A stretch of 29,966 nt of DNA. It comes from a virus. Shown piece after piece: positions 15,822 through 22,233 of this stretch; the first letter of the stretch is position 1; each line of letters opens with the position of its first letter. The position numbers and the translations under genes are program-made. The notes beneath the pieces are model-generated. The model saw nothing but the letters and a program-made list of their open reading frames with translations. It ran no database searches and was not told where the DNA came from. The DNA is taken from the IMG/VR virus record IMGVR_UViG_3300008450_000302, positions 1 through 29,966 of that record; one strand, written 5' to 3'.

Positions 15822-15975
15822 CCCGACCCAGGCCGACCTCGACGCCACCTATGCCGCCCGCGCCTCTGCGCTGGCCGTGTGCGACGGTCGCCGGGATTTA
15901 GCGGTCCAGTCCTTCGACGCCCAGACGCGGGCGCTGACACCCCCTCCCCGGCCCTTCTGGCGCTTCTGGGACTGA
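15673..15975 (+). CDS. Rz1: Rz1-like outer-membrane spanin lipoprotein
   Basis: 100 residues, starting at ATG 15673 inside the Rz gene in the +1 frame and extending 154 bases past it. Signal sequence MRTPPLLKSGLIACALTISG ends in lipobox I-S-G-C, Cys21 being the lipid-bearing residue, with Ala at +2 (outer membrane). A Pro/Ser-rich segment (SSPPSAPILTLPPVARQP) follows, as in Rz1 proteins, and then a helical portion. Unlike lambda Rz1, which is embedded, this one is longer and only partly overlaps. Confidence 0.87.
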   Translation: MRTPPLLKSGLIACALTISGCATSSPPSAPILTLPPVARQPCLLPVLPDSPTQADLDATYAARASALAVCDGRRDLAVQSFDAQTRALTPPPRPFWRFWD

Positions 15976-15977
15976 CC

Positions 15978-17654
15978 ATGGCCCTGTCCTTTGTCCCGCC
16001 GAACGATGGATATGCCGTCGATCCGTCGCTGAAGGCGCATGCGACCGCCAGAGAGGCGGAACTGATCGACCTGGCCAACAAGCACGGCGGCGGCCGCAAG
16101 GCCGAGCGGGCCGAAAATCTGGCGCATGACACGGTCGGCCATGCGGTTCGGCGGGCGAAGCGCCGGATGCAGAAGGGCCAAACCGCGACCCGGGCGGCCC
16201 CGGTGCCGGCGGTGCAGCGGTTCCTGCTGACGGCCGCCCAGGACGACACCAATGTGCATGCCGGGTTCTGGATGAACCTGCAGGCCTATGCCCTGGCGAT
16301 CGGAGCGCGGATCCTGGTGGGTGGCTTCACCTATCAGAAGGGGCTGTATGAGGACCACGCGACGCGGACGGCGGCCTTTCGGGCCGAGGTCCAGCCGTAT
16401 CTGGAGCATGAAAACGTCGACCTCGGGCCGCTGATCTTCTTCGCCAAGATGAACACCCTGCCGACCGCGGTGAAGCCGCTGTCGGGTCTCGAAACACTGG
16501 CCCGGGGCAAATTCGGCGTCTTTCCCCATGCCAAGGTCCAGCTGGTCTCGGTGCCGTCGCTGACCTCGGGGCTCGGCTATGCCCACCAGATGACGACCGG
16601 GGCCTGTACGGTCGCCAACTATGTCGAGAAGAAAGCCGGGCTGAAGGCCGAGTTCCATCACCAGATCGGGGCCACCCTGGTCGAGATCGATGACGAAGGC
16701 CGGGTGTTCTGCCGGCAGGTGATCGCCACGGATGACGGGGCGTTTCAGGACCTTGATGCCGTCACCCGCAAGGGGATGGTGACCTATGGCCATCGGGTGG
16801 AGGCCATCACCTGGGGCGACATTCACCGCGAGAAGCTGGATCCGGTCGTGGCGCGGGCCTGCTGGGGTCTGGACCTCGAAGCCGACCATGTGGTTGACGC
16901 CGACAACATGGTCGATGTGCTGCGCCCCCGGCACCAGGTCTTCCACGACCTGCTTGATTTCATGACGCGGAACCATCACCGCAAGGGGGACCACCATTTC
17001 CGCTTTCGGATGGTCCAGCGCGGCACCGACAGTGTCGAGGCGGCCGTCAACGCGTGTGCCCGGTTCCTGCGCCTGACCGAACGCTCCTGGGCCACCAGTG
17101 TGGTGGTGCCGTCGAACCATAACGACGCCTATGAACGGTGGCTGCGCGAGGCCGACCCGCGCGAGGACGCGGTCAATGCCCTGTTCTGGTTCCGCTCGAA
17201 CACCGCCATCTATGAGGCGATCCAGCGCGCGGATGAGGGCTTTGACGTGTTCCGCTGGGCGCTGGCCGGGTCCGACGGCCGCAACATGGACGACATCGTC
17301 TTCCCGCCGCGCGGCGGCTCCTACATCGTCTGCCAGGCCTCGGGCGGCATCGAGTGTGCCTTCCATGGTGACCAGGGCGTCAACGGGGCGCGCGGTTCGC
17401 CGCAGAACCTGACGCGGGTCGCGGTGCGGATGAACACCGGCCACACCCATTCCGCCTCGATCATGGACGGGGTCTATACCGCCGGCCTCTGCGGGATGAT
17501 GGATCAGGGTTATAACAACGAGGCCCTGTCCAGCTGGTCTCACACTCAGATCGTGACATACCCGAACGGCCGCCGGACGCTGGTGACCGTCGTTGACGGC
17601 AAATGGCGCGCTGCCGAGGCCAAGGGCGCGGAGGTTGCCGCCCGCGCCGCCTGA
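15978..17654 (+). CDS. Calcineurin-like metallophosphoesterase (possible phage T5 A1-like nuclease)
   Basis: 558 residues from ATG 15978. A basic N-terminal helical part (about 20-65) is followed by a large catalytic region with metallophosphoesterase motifs in order: WGDIH (D281, H283), V-D-A-D-N (D308/D310), P-S-N-H-N-D (N380, H381), F-H-G-D-Q-G (H463) and T-G-H-T-H (H489, H491). NHHRKGDHH (332-340) is additional. The family uses two metal ions to cut phosphodiesters, so DNA or RNA is a probable substrate. T5 A1, an early protein of similar size needed for host DNA destruction and DNA transfer, is a possible homologue, untested here. Placed alone after the lysis genes and before attP, it looks like an added cargo gene or a virion/late nuclease. 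Confidence 0.6.
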   Translation: MALSFVPPNDGYAVDPSLKAHATAREAELIDLANKHGGGRKAERAENLAHDTVGHAVRRAKRRMQKGQTATRAAPVPAVQRFLLTAAQDDTNVHAGFWMNLQAYALAIGARILVGGFTYQKGLYEDHATRTAAFRAEVQPYLEHENVDLGPLIFFAKMNTLPTAVKPLSGLETLARGKFGVFPHAKVQLVSVPSLTSGLGYAHQMTTGACTVANYVEKKAGLKAEFHHQIGATLVEIDDEGRVFCRQVIATDDGAFQDLDAVTRKGMVTYGHRVEAITWGDIHREKLDPVVARACWGLDLEADHVVDADNMVDVLRPRHQVFHDLLDFMTRNHHRKGDHHFRFRMVQRGTDSVEAAVNACARFLRLTERSWATSVVVPSNHNDAYERWLREADPREDAVNALFWFRSNTAIYEAIQRADEGFDVFRWALAGSDGRNMDDIVFPPRGGSYIVCQASGGIECAFHGDQGVNGARGSPQNLTRVAVRMNTGHTHSASIMDGVYTAGLCGMMDQGYNNEALSSWSHTQIVTYPNGRRTLVTVVDGKWRAAEAKGAEVAARAA

Positions 17655-17684
17655 CCCGATCCGCGTTCCCCGCCTGGGACCTGT

Positions 17685-17720
17685 GGCCCCGGCTTCGCTT
17701 CGGCGGGCCGGGGCCTTTTT
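17685..17720 (+). terminator. Intrinsic terminator ending the late operon
   Basis: GGCCCCGGC (17685-17693) pairs perfectly with GCCGGGGCC (17707-17715), a 9 bp G/C stem with a 13-base loop, followed immediately by TTTTT (17716-17720). It lies about 30 bases after the phosphoesterase stop and just before the attachment site, so it isolates attP and the opposing integrase gene from late transcription. Confidence 0.9.
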
Positions 17721-17744
17721 GCCGTCTGGAATCCGGCCGTCAGC

Positions 17745-17947
17745 AGTTGGGAAACCCGTTGTAACCCATTGAAACTGCTAAGGCCGAATTGAGCCCGGTT
17801 GGGAGCGAGCGCCTTGAAAAGCCGAGGTTCCGGCTGGCTTCCCAAGCTTTTCGTGCGGGTTCGATTCCCGCCGCCCGCTCCAAGCCCTGCAAGGGTTTTC
17901 GGCCCGCTCCTCTGCCCTCGGTGGGTCCAGTTGGGAGAAAGTTGGGC
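17745..17947. repeat. Four GTTGGG direct repeats flanking attP (possible integrase arm sites)
   Basis: AGTTGGGAA (17745-17753), GGTTGGGAG (17797-17805), AGTTGGGAG (17929-17937) and AGTTGGGCG (17940-17948) lie two on each side of the tRNA fragment, in the same orientation. Tyrosine integrases of the lambda type bind short direct repeats in the attP arms, distinct from the core. The arrangement fits this but the sequence is short. Confidence 0.55.
17833..17882 (+). other. attP: attP core: 3' half of a tRNA-Gly(CCC) gene
   Basis: From the anticodon loop TTCCCAA (17839-17845, anticodon CCC 17841-17843) onward the sequence is that of a tRNA: T arm GCGGG-TTCGATT-CCCGC (17855-17871), acceptor 3' strand CGCCCGC (17872-17878), discriminator T, and CCA (17880-17882). 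U73 and the CGCCCGC-U-CCA end are those of tRNA-Gly. The anticodon stem is only partly paired (2 bp and a wobble), and no D arm or 5' GCGGGCG is present, so it is not a functional tRNA gene. It is the phage copy used to restore the host gene on integration. Confidence 0.85.
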
Positions 17948-17948
17948 G

Positions 17949-19067
17949 TTATGTGCCGGATTCGTTCCGGCGGATGCGCTCGGCGATCGAGCGGACGATG
18001 TCGTCGCGGTCCACATAGACGGCCAGCAGGCGTTCGGCGCGGGCTTCGTCCCAGCCGAGGATCTGGGCGATCTCGGACGCGGTCAGGCGGGCCTTTTTCC
18101 GCAGGCGGGTGCCGAAGGTGCCGCGGGTGTCGTGCAGGTGTTTGTCGATGGGCGGGTTGGCCGAGGCCTTGCCGTCCTGAACTGCGCTGTCGAGGCCGGT
18201 GACCTTCCAGGGGCGGCCCTGGGTGTTGGACAGGACGGTCAGGGGCATGACGGGCGCGGGGCGGCCCTTGCGGCGGGCGGCGGCGCTGAGGTCGGCGTGC
18301 CGCTGCAGCTGCTGGGCGCGGATTTCCTGCAGCAGGGTCAGGGTCTCGGGCAGGACCGGGATAATGGCCGAGCGGGTGCCCCGGCTCTTGGACGTGGGTT
18401 TGACGATGGCCACGTCCCCGACGTGCGACCATGCCAGCGCCGCCAGATCCTCGCGCCGCAGGCCGGTGACGCAGGCCAGCCGGATGATGAAGCCGACCTC
18501 GGGCGAGGGTGCGGCGGCGACAAAGGCCGCGACCTCTGCGTCCGTCCAGACCTGATCGGCGCGGTTGCCCTTGTAAAGCTGGCCGATGCCGGCGGCGGGG
18601 TTGAGGGCGATCAGGCCGCGATCCATGGCCCAGCTGAGGACGCGGGACAGCACCTGGATGGCATAGTCGGCCGAGCGCGGCTGATGCGCCCATTGATCAC
18701 GCCAGGCCAGCAGGTCGGCCCGGACGCGGCGGTCATCAAGGGCGACGTAAGGAAGGGCCCCGATGGGGTGCGGGCCGTCGGTCGCGGCCACAAGGTCCAG
18801 CCACCGCGTCCAGACCTTGCGGGTTGCGTCTGCCAGGCCCGTGAACTCGGGCGAGGCGCGATACAGACAGGTCAGGGCGCGGAGGTTGTCGCCGGTCGGG
18901 GTCTTGCGCTGGGCATGGGCGGCATTGAAGGCGGCCAGAAACTCCGGCGAACCGGGTTTGCCGGGCAGGCGCGGCCCGCCCTTCCAGGCGTACCAGTAGG
19001 TGACGGTCGAGCCGTCGGCCAACCGCTTGCGGATCGAGTTAAGACCCCTGAGCCGCACGCGCGCCAT
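17949..19067 (-). CDS. int: Tyrosine-type integrase
   Basis: 372 residues. It has an N-terminal arm-binding part (1-60), a SAM-like core-binding domain (about 75-160), and a catalytic domain with R204 in VTGLRREDL, a beta-hairpin Lys (K223 or K227 in VKPTSKSRG), H312 and R315 in LHDTRGTF, W339 in the second-His position (LGWD), and nucleophile Tyr351 in LLAVYVDRD. All catalytic positions are present. It catalyses attP x attB recombination. It is the last gene of the leftward operon, with its stop only a base or so from the final attP repeat. Its start lies within the upstream 70-residue gene, a 29-base overlap. Confidence 0.95.
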   Translation of the reverse strand: MARVRLRGLNSIRKRLADGSTVTYWYAWKGGPRLPGKPGSPEFLAAFNAAHAQRKTPTGDNLRALTCLYRASPEFTGLADATRKVWTRWLDLVAATDGPHPIGALPYVALDDRRVRADLLAWRDQWAHQPRSADYAIQVLSRVLSWAMDRGLIALNPAAGIGQLYKGNRADQVWTDAEVAAFVAAAPSPEVGFIIRLACVTGLRREDLAALAWSHVGDVAIVKPTSKSRGTRSAIIPVLPETLTLLQEIRAQQLQRHADLSAAARRKGRPAPVMPLTVLSNTQGRPWKVTGLDSAVQDGKASANPPIDKHLHDTRGTFGTRLRKKARLTASEIAQILGWDEARAERLLAVYVDRDDIVRSIAERIRRNESGT

Positions 19068-19251
19068 CCCGTTGTTCCCGCCAGGCGTCCAGCGCCGCCC
19101 GGGGAGAGTCCTGAGCCGGGATGTCCGCGCTCGTCAAGAAGATCACCGCCCCGGCCTCGACGCGCGCACCCGTGACCTCGACCCCAGCCGCCTTGAGGGC
19201 AGCCAGGGTGCGGTCGAGAACGGCGCGGGTGACGGAGGGGGTGCGGGACAT
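19039..19251 (-). CDS. Small protein upstream of the integrase
   Basis: 70 residues, starting 3 bases after the preceding stop and overlapping the integrase start by 29 bases. MSRTPSVTRAVLDRTLAALK-AAGVEVTGARVEAGAVIFL contains a helix followed by a beta hairpin, and the end is charged. Short proteins of this build commonly precede integrase genes in alphaproteobacterial prophages. An excisionase or integration cofactor is conceivable but no winged-helix excisionase motif is seen. Confidence 0.65.
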   Translation of the reverse strand: MSRTPSVTRAVLDRTLAALKAAGVEVTGARVEAGAVIFLTSADIPAQDSPRAALDAWREQRDGARAAQGS

Positions 19252-19253
19252 GG

Positions 19254-20021
19254 TCAGGCGGGCGTGCCTGTATCGGTGGCCTTCGTGCCAAGGGCTGCGA
19301 GGATGCGTTCGATGGCCTCAATCTCTGACGCGCATACCGGCACATAGTTGAGGCTGCTGTGCAGCGGTTTCGGCGTCTCCTTGGCGATTTCCAGCCACTC
19401 CGCCACAACTTCAACATCCTCCCTGCTCACCCCTACCGGAACGACATAATCGCGCCAGATGTCAGTCATGGCGGGCGAATAGATGACCGTGCTGTAGGCT
19501 TCGGCGTCATCTTGGCGGCTGTCGAGAAGCTGTCGCGCCAACCACTGCCGGCGCTCTCCGATCTTGTGCGGCCCGTTCAGGTCGTTGTGGCCGGCCAGAT
19601 CGCGGCGGGCGGTGCGCAGGGCGGGCTCGAGCCGGTCGCGGCCTTCGCCTTTGAGCCAGGCGTAGCCGAGGCTGGTCTCGCGCTCATGGGCCATGTCCAG
19701 CAGCCAGACCTGCACGCCGCGGTGCAGGCCGCGCCGGTTGGCGAACTGCAGATCCTCGACCTCTTCCAGCTGGATGGCGCGGTCGCCCGGCAGGGCGAGG
19801 CGGCGGCGCTCGATGTGGCGGGCCCGACCGTGCAGGTCGGGACAGACCGTCGGTTTGGTCGTCGGGTCGATGCGGGTCAGGAAGGCGAAGTCAGCGTCGT
19901 GGATCATGGGGAGCGTCGAGATGCAGCCCAGTGCGGGCGTGGGGGCCGTGCCGGCAGGCGGCGGCGGGGCGTGGTTGGTAAAGGCCAAGGCCGGTCCGGA
20001 TTCGAACCAGGGGCGGCGCAT
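19254..20021 (-). CDS. Unknown leftward early protein
   Basis: 255 residues from an ATG overlapping the ParB-like stop (TGATG). The N-terminal 40 residues are Pro-rich (FTNHAPPPPAGTAPTPALGC). From about 45 on the protein has CPDLHGRARHIERRRLALPG, a helical body with EVEDLQFANRRGLHRG, and DIWRDYVVPVGVSREDVEVV near the end. Adjacent N-L/H-G-x-A-R-H segments do not match a family I know. Coupled translation with the ParB-like gene suggests a functional link. Confidence 0.72.
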   Translation of the reverse strand: MRRPWFESGPALAFTNHAPPPPAGTAPTPALGCISTLPMIHDADFAFLTRIDPTTKPTVCPDLHGRARHIERRRLALPGDRAIQLEEVEDLQFANRRGLHRGVQVWLLDMAHERETSLGYAWLKGEGRDRLEPALRTARRDLAGHNDLNGPHKIGERRQWLARQLLDSRQDDAEAYSTVIYSPAMTDIWRDYVVPVGVSREDVEVVAEWLEIAKETPKPLHSSLNYVPVCASEIEAIERILAALGTKATDTGTPA

Positions 20022-21535
20022 CACGCGGCCTCTTGATCGTCGGCGAACTCTTCGGAGTCCGGTTCGGCGTCGGGGTCGTTGCCGTCGATGTCCTGTTCGG
20101 GCTCGTCGTCCTCGTCCGCAGGCGGCCGGGGCGGTGCCTCGGGCGTGGCGTGGCCGCCGCCGGCGTTGACGGCGATGGCGATGACCCGGGCCAGCGACCG
20201 GCCCTGTTCGGCGGGTGCGGCGCTGTGCCAATCCCGCAGGTCGGCGACCTCATTGCCGTTGGCGTCAAACAGACCGCCCAGTTCGCCCGCCGTCCAGGGC
20301 AGGGGGTGGTCCAGCGCGGTCAGGATGTCGGGCAGGCGGTCATCGACCGCCGGGGCGGTGGCGGCTCGGCGTTCCGAAAACAGGGTGTCGGCGCGGCTCT
20401 GGGCGGCAAGGATGCGCTGGCGCGCGGCCTCCCTGATCGCCTCATTGTGCGCAATCCGTTCGGCATGGGCCGCAGCGTCGGCGGCGCGGGCGGCCACGAT
20501 GGCCTTGCCTTCCTCGGTCAGTTCAAACGGGCCGTTGAGCCAAGGCGTGGCATAGGTTTCGGGTGCGCCGCCTTCCGGGTCGACGCCCCGGAGTTCGCAC
20601 AGGCCCTGATCGATGGCCTCGGCGCAGTTGTTGTCGTTCAGCCAGGAGAAGACACGACCGGCAAAATGCCAGCCCTCATAGCGGATCGTCGCCTTGAACT
20701 CGCCGGTCTGATAGTGCGGGCCTTCGACGGTGATGACGCGCAGGGTCGTGAGTTCGGCGACGGCGGGGTCGTCAATCGCGGTGCTGTCAACCGGGATGTG
20801 GACCCACCAGCTGCGCGGGTCAGCCTTGCGGGTCGCGTGGCCCAGTTCGCCGAGGACCAAGCGGGCAGCGGGTGAGAGGTCCGGCAGGTCTTCCTCGACC
20901 CGTTTCGCCAGCTTCTGCCGCGCGTCGCGCACCGACAGGTGGCGTGGGTCGTCGCGGGACAGGGTCATGCGCTGCTGGTCGTTGTCGTCCAGCTGGAGGA
21001 AGCGGCGGTGCTGTTGGACGTGTTCGGGGGTGGCGACGATGCGTTCGGCAATCTGCTGGTTCGTCAGGCCGGCCTCGGCCAGGCCCTCAAACGCCCGGGC
21101 CTTTTCGATGGGGTTCAGGTTGCGGCGCTGGATGTTCTCGGCCAAGGCGGCCAGACGGCAACCGAGGTCGTCGGCGGTCAGTTCGCGGCAGGGGATCAGG
21201 CAGTCATCCGGCCAGTCGCCGTCTCGGATGGCCTCGGCGATGGCGCGCCAGCGGCGTTCGCCCCCGACCAGCCGATAGAGCGGCAGGGTGTGGCGGGTGC
21301 CGAAGGCGTCGGTGCGCTCGATCGAGACGCCCTGGATGTCGTCGGCCGGGGCGGCGCGGACCACAAGGTTCTGCAGCAGGCCGTTCAGCAGCAGGTCCTC
21401 GCGCAGGGCGTCGAGGTCCATGATGGCCTCCTGACTGTCCCAGTCGCGGCGGGCGTTGGCCGAGTCGGGCAGGATCTGGGCGTGATACAGGGCCAGCATG
21501 CCGTCTGCGGCGGCCGGCGGGTTCGGAACGGTCAT
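20021..21535 (-). CDS. ParB/Spo0J-like protein
   Basis: 504 residues, start at ATG 21535 overlapping the upstream stop. The ParB N-terminal domain is clear: YRLVGGERRWRAIAEA (88-103), the G-E-R-R-x-R-A motif that in CTP-dependent ParBs contacts nucleotide, then ENIQRRNLNPIEKARAFEGL (133-152), and an HTH-like segment LTNQQIAERIVATPEHVQQH (157-176). A long C-terminal part of unknown fold and an acidic tail follow, making the protein about 200 residues longer than chromosomal ParB. No ParA is encoded in the window. It might partition a plasmid-like form, regulate transcription, or act as a nuclease, as some phage ParB-like proteins do. Confidence 0.87.
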   Translation of the reverse strand: MTVPNPPAAADGMLALYHAQILPDSANARRDWDSQEAIMDLDALREDLLLNGLLQNLVVRAAPADDIQGVSIERTDAFGTRHTLPLYRLVGGERRWRAIAEAIRDGDWPDDCLIPCRELTADDLGCRLAALAENIQRRNLNPIEKARAFEGLAEAGLTNQQIAERIVATPEHVQQHRRFLQLDDNDQQRMTLSRDDPRHLSVRDARQKLAKRVEEDLPDLSPAARLVLGELGHATRKADPRSWWVHIPVDSTAIDDPAVAELTTLRVITVEGPHYQTGEFKATIRYEGWHFAGRVFSWLNDNNCAEAIDQGLCELRGVDPEGGAPETYATPWLNGPFELTEEGKAIVAARAADAAAHAERIAHNEAIREAARQRILAAQSRADTLFSERRAATAPAVDDRLPDILTALDHPLPWTAGELGGLFDANGNEVADLRDWHSAAPAEQGRSLARVIAIAVNAGGGHATPEAPPRPPADEDDEPEQDIDGNDPDAEPDSEEFADDQEAA

Positions 21536-21672
21536 CGGCGGTCGGTCCTGTGCAGGGTGAGGTTCAAGGGGCCGCGGGTGCGGCGGCGGCGCGCGTCGGT
21601 CTTCGGACGCAGCGGGATGAAACAAATGATCAGGGCCCCGATGGTCAGGGCGAAAAGGGCGATGCCGTTCAT
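21532..21672 (-). CDS. 46-residue single-span membrane protein
   Basis: ATG 21672 to TGA at 21532-21534, overlapping the ParB-like start by 4 bases. MNGIALFALTIGALIICFIP gives one transmembrane span, followed by a strongly basic cytoplasmic-type tail (KTDARRRRTRGP). The stop of the upstream gene is 2 bases away. Tight packing supports expression. The function is unknown. Confidence 0.6.
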   Translation of the reverse strand: MNGIALFALTIGALIICFIPLRPKTDARRRRTRGPLNLTLHRTDRR

Positions 21673-21674
21673 GG

Positions 21675-21977
21675 TCAGAAGCGCCCAAAGATCAGGGCCG
21701 CCAGCGGCAGGGCGACAAGCGCCGCGCTGACGGTGCCCGCCATCACCATGCCGACCGGCTCGCGCCACGACCTTGCGGCGCGCTGGGGCGTCCGCTGGGC
21801 GATGGTTTCCAGCACCGAGGCCCGGGCGGCGTCCAGGGCGGCCAGCGCCTCGGTCAGGCAGCGGTCGGTTCGGGGTTCGTCGTGGGTCCAGAAGGCGTCA
21901 GCCTCGGACAGGGCCACGGATGCGCCGGCGGCATAGCTGCGGGCGGTCGAGATCGGGAAGGGGTCGTGGGAAGCCAT
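21675..21977 (-). CDS. Tail-anchored membrane protein, first gene of the leftward operon
   Basis: 100 residues. The chosen ATG 21977 has GGAG 8 bases upstream. A GTG 9 bases further out overlaps that site. The soluble N-terminal part is helical with SEADAFWTHDEPRTDRCLTE and ALDAARASVLETIAQ, and the C-terminus is a hydrophobic anchor, VGMVMAGTVSAALVALPLAA and on to the end. As the first PL gene it would be made immediately on infection or induction. No family recognised. Confidence 0.68.
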   Translation of the reverse strand: MASHDPFPISTARSYAAGASVALSEADAFWTHDEPRTDRCLTEALAALDAARASVLETIAQRTPQRAARSWREPVGMVMAGTVSAALVALPLAALIFGRF

Positions 21978-21995
21978 GCAGGACACTCCGGTGCA

Positions 21996-22009
21996 GGCCC
22001 CGCGGGGCC
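21996..22009. promoter_or_regulatory. Perfect 14-base palindrome just upstream of the first leftward gene
   Basis: GGCCCCGCGGGGCC is fully self-complementary and lies 12-15 bases before the ribosome binding site of the gene at 21977. As RNA it could form a small hairpin or dimerise. No T run follows in either direction, so it is not an intrinsic terminator. Confidence 0.5.
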
Positions 22010-22020
22010 ATGATCAGGGT

Positions 22021-22100
22021 GTCCGCACCGACGCCGGTTCATGGAGACCGGTTGAGCGGCACTCGGGGGGGGGCGGGCGAGGCGCTCGGCCGGTGCGGAC
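22021..22100 (-). ncRNA. Structured leader RNA (three-way junction) at the 5' end of the PL transcript
   Basis: GTCCGCACCG (22021-22030) and CGGTGCGGAC (22091-22100) form a perfect 10 bp stem. Inside it two further hairpins pair exactly: CCGGT/ACCGG (22034-22038 with 22047-22051) and GAGCG/CGCTC (22054-22058 with 22083-22087). The predicted PL start point is about 22100, so the outer stem would use the first bases of the RNA. No coding frame explains this. Possible roles are RNA protection, leader control, or an antitermination element comparable with HK022 put RNA. The role is inference. Confidence 0.55.
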
Positions 22101-22106
22101 GACCAG

Positions 22107-22135
22107 ACTGTGCAGTCCTGCACGGTCAGTGTCAA
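22107..22135 (-). promoter_or_regulatory. PL: PL-like early leftward promoter
   Basis: On the - strand a perfect -35 TTGACA (22135-22130) is followed after 17 bases by CACAGT (22112-22107), a weak -10 match. The repressor-type operators lie over the spacer/-10 (22110-22123) and the -35 (22135-22148). The start would be near 22100, about 120 bases before the first gene. Confidence 0.65.
22110..22123. promoter_or_regulatory. Operator OL1 (GTGCA-N4-TGCAC)
   Basis: GTGCAGTCCTGCAC is a perfect 5 bp dyad with a 4-base spacer and matches the PR operator at 23429-23442 in 12 of 14 positions. It overlaps the PL spacer and -10, so bound repressor would block PL. Confidence 0.75.
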
Positions 22136-22148
22136 TGCACAAATGCAC
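22135..22148. promoter_or_regulatory. Operator OL2 (ATGCA-N4-TGCAC)
   Basis: ATGCACAAATGCAC is the same dyad with one half-site change (A for G at the outer base). It starts at the outer edge of the PL -35. Centre-to-centre spacing to OL1 is 25 bases, which would put two dimers about 2.4 turns apart. Confidence 0.65.
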
Positions 22149-22155
22149 GGCGCTA

Positions 22156-22175
22156 GGTTGGGTGGCGCACCAACC
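22156..22175. other. Hairpin-forming inverted repeat between PL and the lipoprotein gene
   Basis: GGTTGG (22156-22161) and CCAACC (22170-22175) form a 6 bp stem with an 8-base loop. It lies downstream of the leftward repressor-lipoprotein transcript and could help end it, but lacks a T tract. The surrounding 22149-22233 contains no other recognisable element. Confidence 0.35.
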
Positions 22176-22233
22176 ATCACGACGCCGGGCATTTTGGGGT
22201 CAGGCTCGCGCTGCCCTGGCCGGAACGGTTCAG

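Noticed and set aside
15849-17543. Long open frame of 564 codons on the - strand opposite the metallophosphoesterase gene
   Set aside because: It is an antisense shadow caused by GC-rich codon usage: the protein is Arg/His/Gly-rich without family motifs, whereas the + strand frame has ordered catalytic motifs and fits the operon.
1-17654. A gene transfer agent cluster, because of the gp10-like chaperone and gene order
   Set aside because: The region is linked to integrase, immunity, replication and lysis modules and has phage-type fibre and hub genes. This is a temperate phage.
17816-17882. A complete tRNA gene at the attachment site
   Set aside because: Only the 3' half folds: there is no D arm, the 5' acceptor strand is missing and the anticodon stem is mismatched. 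It is a phage attachment fragment.
17799-19175. Open frame of 458 codons on the + strand across attP and the integrase
   Set aside because: It reads through the tRNA fragment and antisense to an intact integrase. The product is Gly/Asp/Arg-rich low complexity.
20021-21535. A full ParAB partition locus
   Set aside because: No ParA-type Walker ATPase is coded in the window and no cluster of parS-like repeats was noticed near the gene.
22156-22175. Intrinsic terminator for the repressor-lipoprotein transcript
   Set aside because: The hairpin is short and no T run follows on either strand; kept only as an inverted repeat.
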